DNA from: Adiantum capillus-veneris
Lineage: Eukaryota; Streptophyta; Polypodiopsida; Polypodiales; Pteridaceae
Reading direction: 5' to 3'
NCBI GenBank assembly: GCA_014529385.2
Contig: CM043954.1
Coordinates: 9,440,830-9,504,829 of the forward strand
DNA length: 64,000 nt
A program made the translations under genes and the position numbers. The notes under the pieces are model-generated. The model was given only the letters and a program-made list of their open reading frames with translations, did not search any database and had not been told where the DNA came from. Shown piece after piece: positions 60,373 to 64,000 of this stretch (its first letter is position 1; every line of letters starts with the position of its first letter).

Positions 60373-60590
60373 TACCTTTTTAGGGGTCAAAGGTGGAGGA
60401 GACCCTACCAAAATAGCCCATTCAAAGCCTTTGTCCCCCTTAATCTTGGCAGGCTTCCTTTAAATTAGGGATTCTTACAAGGCCCATGGAGAGTCCATTT
60501 TTTTCCTAATGGAAAACACTTGGTGCTACAGAAAATCTGATTGTCGTGAGAGTGCCGTAGTTTCCAAAAGCAAAACTCACCATTTTTTCT

Positions 60591-60836
60591 TCACTTTCTC
60601 TGTCGGCACTCATTGACATAATGATGTGGTTGACAGCAGTGATGGAATTTCATAGGCCTCCCACCTGATGCTCTCAATTTGTGGTTAGAACAAGCAACAC
60701 AAGATGTAGAATTTACCTCTTGAATACTGACGACACTGCAGCCTGGCAGTAGTACTTCAATGAAGGCGGCTAGTGCCTCCTTAGTCTCCTCTTCTTCCGT
60801 CCTCAAGTTAGAAAATTCCTTTAGCCATTCGTCCAT
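60591..60836 (-). pseudogene. Gag-like fragment after LTR copy 2
   Basis: This is an 81-codon minus-strand frame starting MDEWLKEFSNLRTEEEETKE about 60 bases inside the LTR/primer site at 60889-60911, the usual place for the first element ORF. Its end contains Cys/His groups (CVACSNHK and HHCCQPHHYVNEC) recalling a zinc knuckle. No capsid core is visible. Confidence 0.45.
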
Positions 60837-60888
60837 GATTGATGGCGTGTGTTACTTTCAGCATTGTAAACTCAAGGGTTCTTAGAAG

Positions 60889-60911
60889 CCCTCCTCAGTG
60901 GGGGCACCAAA
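60889..60911 (-). other. Candidate primer-binding site of the second LTR family
   Basis: On the minus strand TTTGGTGCCCCCACTGAGGA directly follows the LTR end (CGTCA at 60912). TGGTGCC-type starts are common among plant gypsy primer sites; the tRNA is not certain. Confidence 0.5.
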
Positions 60912-61074
60912 TGACGCGAGCAAAGCAAACCCCGAACCCCGAACCCCGACGATCTCTAAAACGTTGTGGGCCGAATGGCACGCCTCGAGCCTGTCAGGTA
61001 AAGCAAACAGGGGGCACCACCCAGCTTTGAGCAGCTAGGACACAGACCACGATGATGTAAACACCGCAAACTTC

Positions 61075-61114
<40 letters not shown>

Positions 61115-61546
61115 TTGACCAAATGATGAAAACCCTTGGGGGTGTGAGGGAGAATTATTTATGTAGTATTTAGAATGACCTTCGTTCTAGCGAGGCGGCA
61201 CACCGTGGTGATAGAGAGGTAGGGAGAAAAGATGGTGAAACTACTTGGTGCGTTCTCTAAGACGACTCAATAATTGTGAAGATTGCTACCAAGAACATGT
61301 GTGTATGTGTGTGCATTGACCATGGGAGTCGAGAGGTGGACGTGGCTCCCTTCACCTAGTGCAATTCCCAAAGCAAACCATCACACAAGCCCCCTCCCCG
61401 TGATGCTAATAGTGTCAACTCTTCCCACTAAAACTCTACCAAATGCTGACCTCTCATGAACTGTCCCCCCCGATAGTGACCTTTCAGTGCCCTTTTATAG
61501 GTGTTGGCTGCTTGGATTAGGGTAATCCCGATGTGATTAGGGTAAG
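60912..61546 (-). mobile_element. LTR of the second family, copy 2
   Basis: It is the counterpart of 50625-51337. It contains (CA)n at 61079-61112 where copy 1 has (GA)n. Its minus-strand 3' end (CGTCA) meets the primer-site candidate. Beyond 61546 the sequences differ. Confidence 0.75.
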
Positions 61547-61551
61547 ATAAG

Positions 61552-61701
61552 TTACCATTGTCGCCTTACTTTAGGTACAAGATGTAGCAGCTGTGGCCAG
61601 GTAATCTTCGGTCCTTGCTCTGCCACATCCAATGTTAGATCATAGGGCTTAGAACTTACCAAATGCAACGCCTCTTTTGTGACTTGCTCAAAGGTAACAC
61701 G
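61552..61701 (-). pseudogene. Gypsy Gag-Pol linker fragment
   Basis: The minus strand reads RVTFEQVTKEALHLV, then SSKPYDLTLDVAEQGPKITW and PQLLHLVPKVRRQW, like the YDL...ITxxQLLxLxPxxR segment that precedes the protease in some gypsy elements. Its first 45 bases are identical to 10359-10403. It faces the plus-strand protease from 61735, so the two are joined head to head. Confidence 0.5.
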
Positions 61702-61734
61702 CTCCAAAACAAAGGTAGCCGGAGCAATTTCGGG

Positions 61735-62793
61735 ATGCAACATCGATGACATCCTTCCAATTGTCAACGTAAACATAAAAGGAAACAGGGTTGGAAACAC
61801 CTACATTGATGGAGGTGCACAAATCTGTGTAATGAGCGAAGCTATGATGCTTCGATTAGGGCTCGAGGTTGACAGGCCTTCTCCATGCAAGGCAAAGATG
61901 GCAAACAATGCAAAAGTTAAGTGTGTGGGTGTGGTAAGTGCCGTAAAAATCAAAGCTTTCAACACTGAGGTAGAGGTAGATGTTTTTGTGATGCCTACTA
62001 AGGGGGAGGGCTATCCACTAATTTTGGGAAGGCCATGGTTGATGGCCATGAAGGCAAAACAGGACTGGGGTACTGGCCTTCTACGCATGACCGGTAAGAA
62101 AGGGGAGACAATCTACTACGACATGAGGATTGGCAAGCAGAAGCAAATGAATCTGGAAACATCGGCAGATGAAACCAATAGCGAATCTTCCAGTTCTGAG
62201 GAGGAGACCACATCCACCGACGAAAGTGACAGTTCCCTTGATGTGATGGGTATCATTATGAACGATCCACAAAGGGTAAGCACAACTGGTGATCCATCAC
62301 CAAAAGGGCAACCCAATGAAGAGGAGAGCAAATCACCTGGCCTAGGAGGAAGTAGGTTGAAGGGTATGTTGTCTACGGAATTAACACTTGAGGAGAAAGA
62401 TAGTTTTTTCCAAATGTTGATGGGATTTCCTCACCTGTTCATTGACAACTATGAAAGAATCACAGGCATTACAGTGGTGGAACATCATATTAAGCTGAAG
62501 GAAGGGGTAAAACCAGTTGTGCAAAAGCTACGACGATTGGGGGTCATACAAGAAAAGGCACTCTTGGCTGAGGTAAGGAAACTGCTGGAGGCGGGATTCA
62601 TCTATCCTGTAGAAAACTCGGAATGGGTGTCACCCGTAGGGGTGACGCCTAAAAAAAAAGGTAAGTGGAGGGTCTGTGTTGACTACAAACCACTAAATGC
62701 AGCTACAAAGAGAGACCACTTTCCTCTCCCTTTCTTGGATGAAATTCTGAATGAAGTAGCGGGTTTTGAATGCTATACCGTTGTGAGCGGGAT
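61735..62793 (+). pseudogene. Ty3/gypsy protease-reverse transcriptase, truncated
   Basis: The frame (open from 61679) encodes a retropepsin: TYIDGGAQICVMSEAMMLRL with the catalytic DGGA near 61815, and YPLILGRPWLMAMKAKQDW near 62030. An acidic Ser/Glu/Thr-rich linker (62150-62260) follows. Reverse transcriptase then begins: VVEHHIKLKEGVKPVVQKLR, LLEAGFIYPVENSEWVSPVG, KWRVCVDYKPLNAATKRDHF and PLPFLDEILNEVAGFECYTV. It stops being recognisable after VVSG (62793), before the catalytic YxDD motif. The frame runs on to 63022 only through unrelated sequence with an AC microsatellite. It has no internal stop, so it is the best-preserved coding segment here, but it lacks the polymerase active site. 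Confidence 0.85.
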
Positions 62794-62951
62794 GAAATAC
62801 ACACAGTGCCTCTATAACAACCCGACACACACTCTTGGAATGATACACACACACACACTATGGGGCATCACTCGGCTTACACAACCAGCCTGGCCGAGAC
62901 AGGGAACACACCTCTGGAGTGAGAGGAGAGAGACTATCCACTTGCCCACTC

Positions 62952-62982
<31 letters not shown>

Positions 62983-64000
62983 AAAAAACTCAGCTCAAAA
63001 GAGGAGAATTTCTGATGTTTAGATACAATTGAGCTTGGGCCAACACCAATGGGGCAAATAGCTCACACAGTATGGGTAAAATAAACCAGATATAATCACA
63101 AACTGGAGCAGAAACTTCACTCATAGGAGAAACTTATACAGAAAAATAGCAGAAAAAGAGTGAGGAATTTGGCAAAATGGACAGCGCCATCGCGTCCGGA
63201 ACGGCCCAAAACCCCAGTCTACAATGTCAAAGTGCTCAAATCCGACCTCGGATGAGCAGTTTACGGCCAAAACAGGCTCCAAAATGAGCAAAAACACGCC
63301 TACGGCTGTTCCTCCTCTCTTCTCCACGTTTTTTTTGGTCTTCTCTCAGTTTTTTCAGTTCCCACACTTAGATTTATTAGTTGGGCACCCTTGGCCTTTT
63401 AGATGACCTCAAACGGACCCCGAACAGGCCAAAAACTGACCTCGCAGTGCATAGTTGTCACCTTTTTGCATCATTTGCACACCTGGCACTCATCTTTTTT
63501 CCAATAATGTATCTCGTCACCACGTGAAGTGGCCCCAAAAGTGGTCCTAATGATGACCTTTCTGCATAACTCTCACAAGAAAACACCCACGTTGTGTCCG
63601 TTCTCATCCGCGTGCAAATATTGACCTCGTTCGCCCTCCTGACGCCACTAGATGCCATCTGACGCACCTGCTGACCTCACGTCCTCGGCCCGCGGATAGC
63701 TTCCTCGAGAAGTTTTACGCGCTATACTCCTCCTTGTTGTATAAAAAACAAACTGGTACTGGTAACGATGAAAATCGATGCACTATGTACATGCTGCCCT
63801 ACCTGTACACACGTGGGCCCCACGTAACCACCTGGCTATGGAAATTGGGCAATCCTTTATTTGATGCACCATGCATGTATATGTACATATGCGCAATCCC
63901 TTGCTCCAAAAAACTCCTGACATAATTTGCCCATCTCCTAGCCTGCTAGATCATTCATGATCAGCAGCAGCAAAGAGAGATATGCGACTCGCCGCATCAC
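62794..64000. other. No gene recognised
   Basis: Contains (AC)n at 62951-62980. The rest has no sustained frame or known motif; its abrupt start inside the reverse transcriptase suggests another insertion or a deletion junction. Confidence 0.5.

Noticed and set aside
62794-63022. Continuation of the plus-strand protease-reverse transcriptase frame
   Set aside because: After VVSG the residues are unrelated and include a His-Thr run from an AC microsatellite; the frame is open by chance.

Overview
This window looks like nuclear DNA of a land plant with a large, repeat-rich genome. The reasons are Ty3/gypsy and Ty1/copia retrotransposon remnants with plant-type primer-binding sites, many long GA/CT microsatellites, short GT-AG introns, and a plant-like ornithine decarboxylase gene. 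The species cannot be named from sequence alone; a fern, lycophyte or other large-genome plant would fit. I see no intact conventional protein-coding gene. Almost everything is mobile-element debris, tandem repeats or broken genes.

Layout. 0.9-8.6 kb (minus): gypsy remnants (gag with two zinc knuckles, retropepsin, RNase H/integrase zinc finger) interrupted by a ~3 kb long terminal repeat (LTR). 9.2-11.7 kb: an unidentified plus-strand coding remnant facing a minus-strand gag-type polyprotein. 12.0-13.3 kb: ~282-bp tandem repeats, each carrying a GATC-centred palindrome. 14.7-17.1 kb: copia gag fragments and a copia LTR/primer site. 18.4-22.2 kb: hairpins and a ~190-bp fold-back tandem array. 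22.6-24.7 kb: further small duplications. 24.7-25.9 kb (minus): ornithine decarboxylase pseudogene with a TATA box, an in-frame stop and no C-terminal half. 30.3-32.0 kb: a copia-like LTR edge, then a tRNA-Asn(GUU) next to a group II intron-like 3' end, probably organelle-derived. 33.6-34.9 and 43.4-44.8 kb: two inverted copies of a ~1.33-kb terminal-inverted-repeat element with 4-bp target duplications. 36.1-41.8 kb: a complete gag-only LTR retrotransposon with TCACT target duplications. 45.1-50.6 kb: a non-autonomous long-LTR element whose interior holds an intron-bearing coding remnant. 50.6-53.5 kb: a second LTR family and a GA-microsatellite array. 53.6-56.2 kb (minus): a gag polyprotein with an unusual downstream region. 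57.0-60.4 kb: a cassette of two convergent split genes bounded by G and C homopolymers. 60.6-62.8 kb: LTR/primer site, gag fragments and a gypsy protease-reverse transcriptase fragment.

The elements are nested and none shows an intact set of replication genes, so any mobility would depend on proteins encoded elsewhere. The most interesting regions are the 57-60.4 kb convergent cassette, the 33.6/43.4 kb element pair with its visible empty-site context, and the captured coding segment at 46-47.9 kb.
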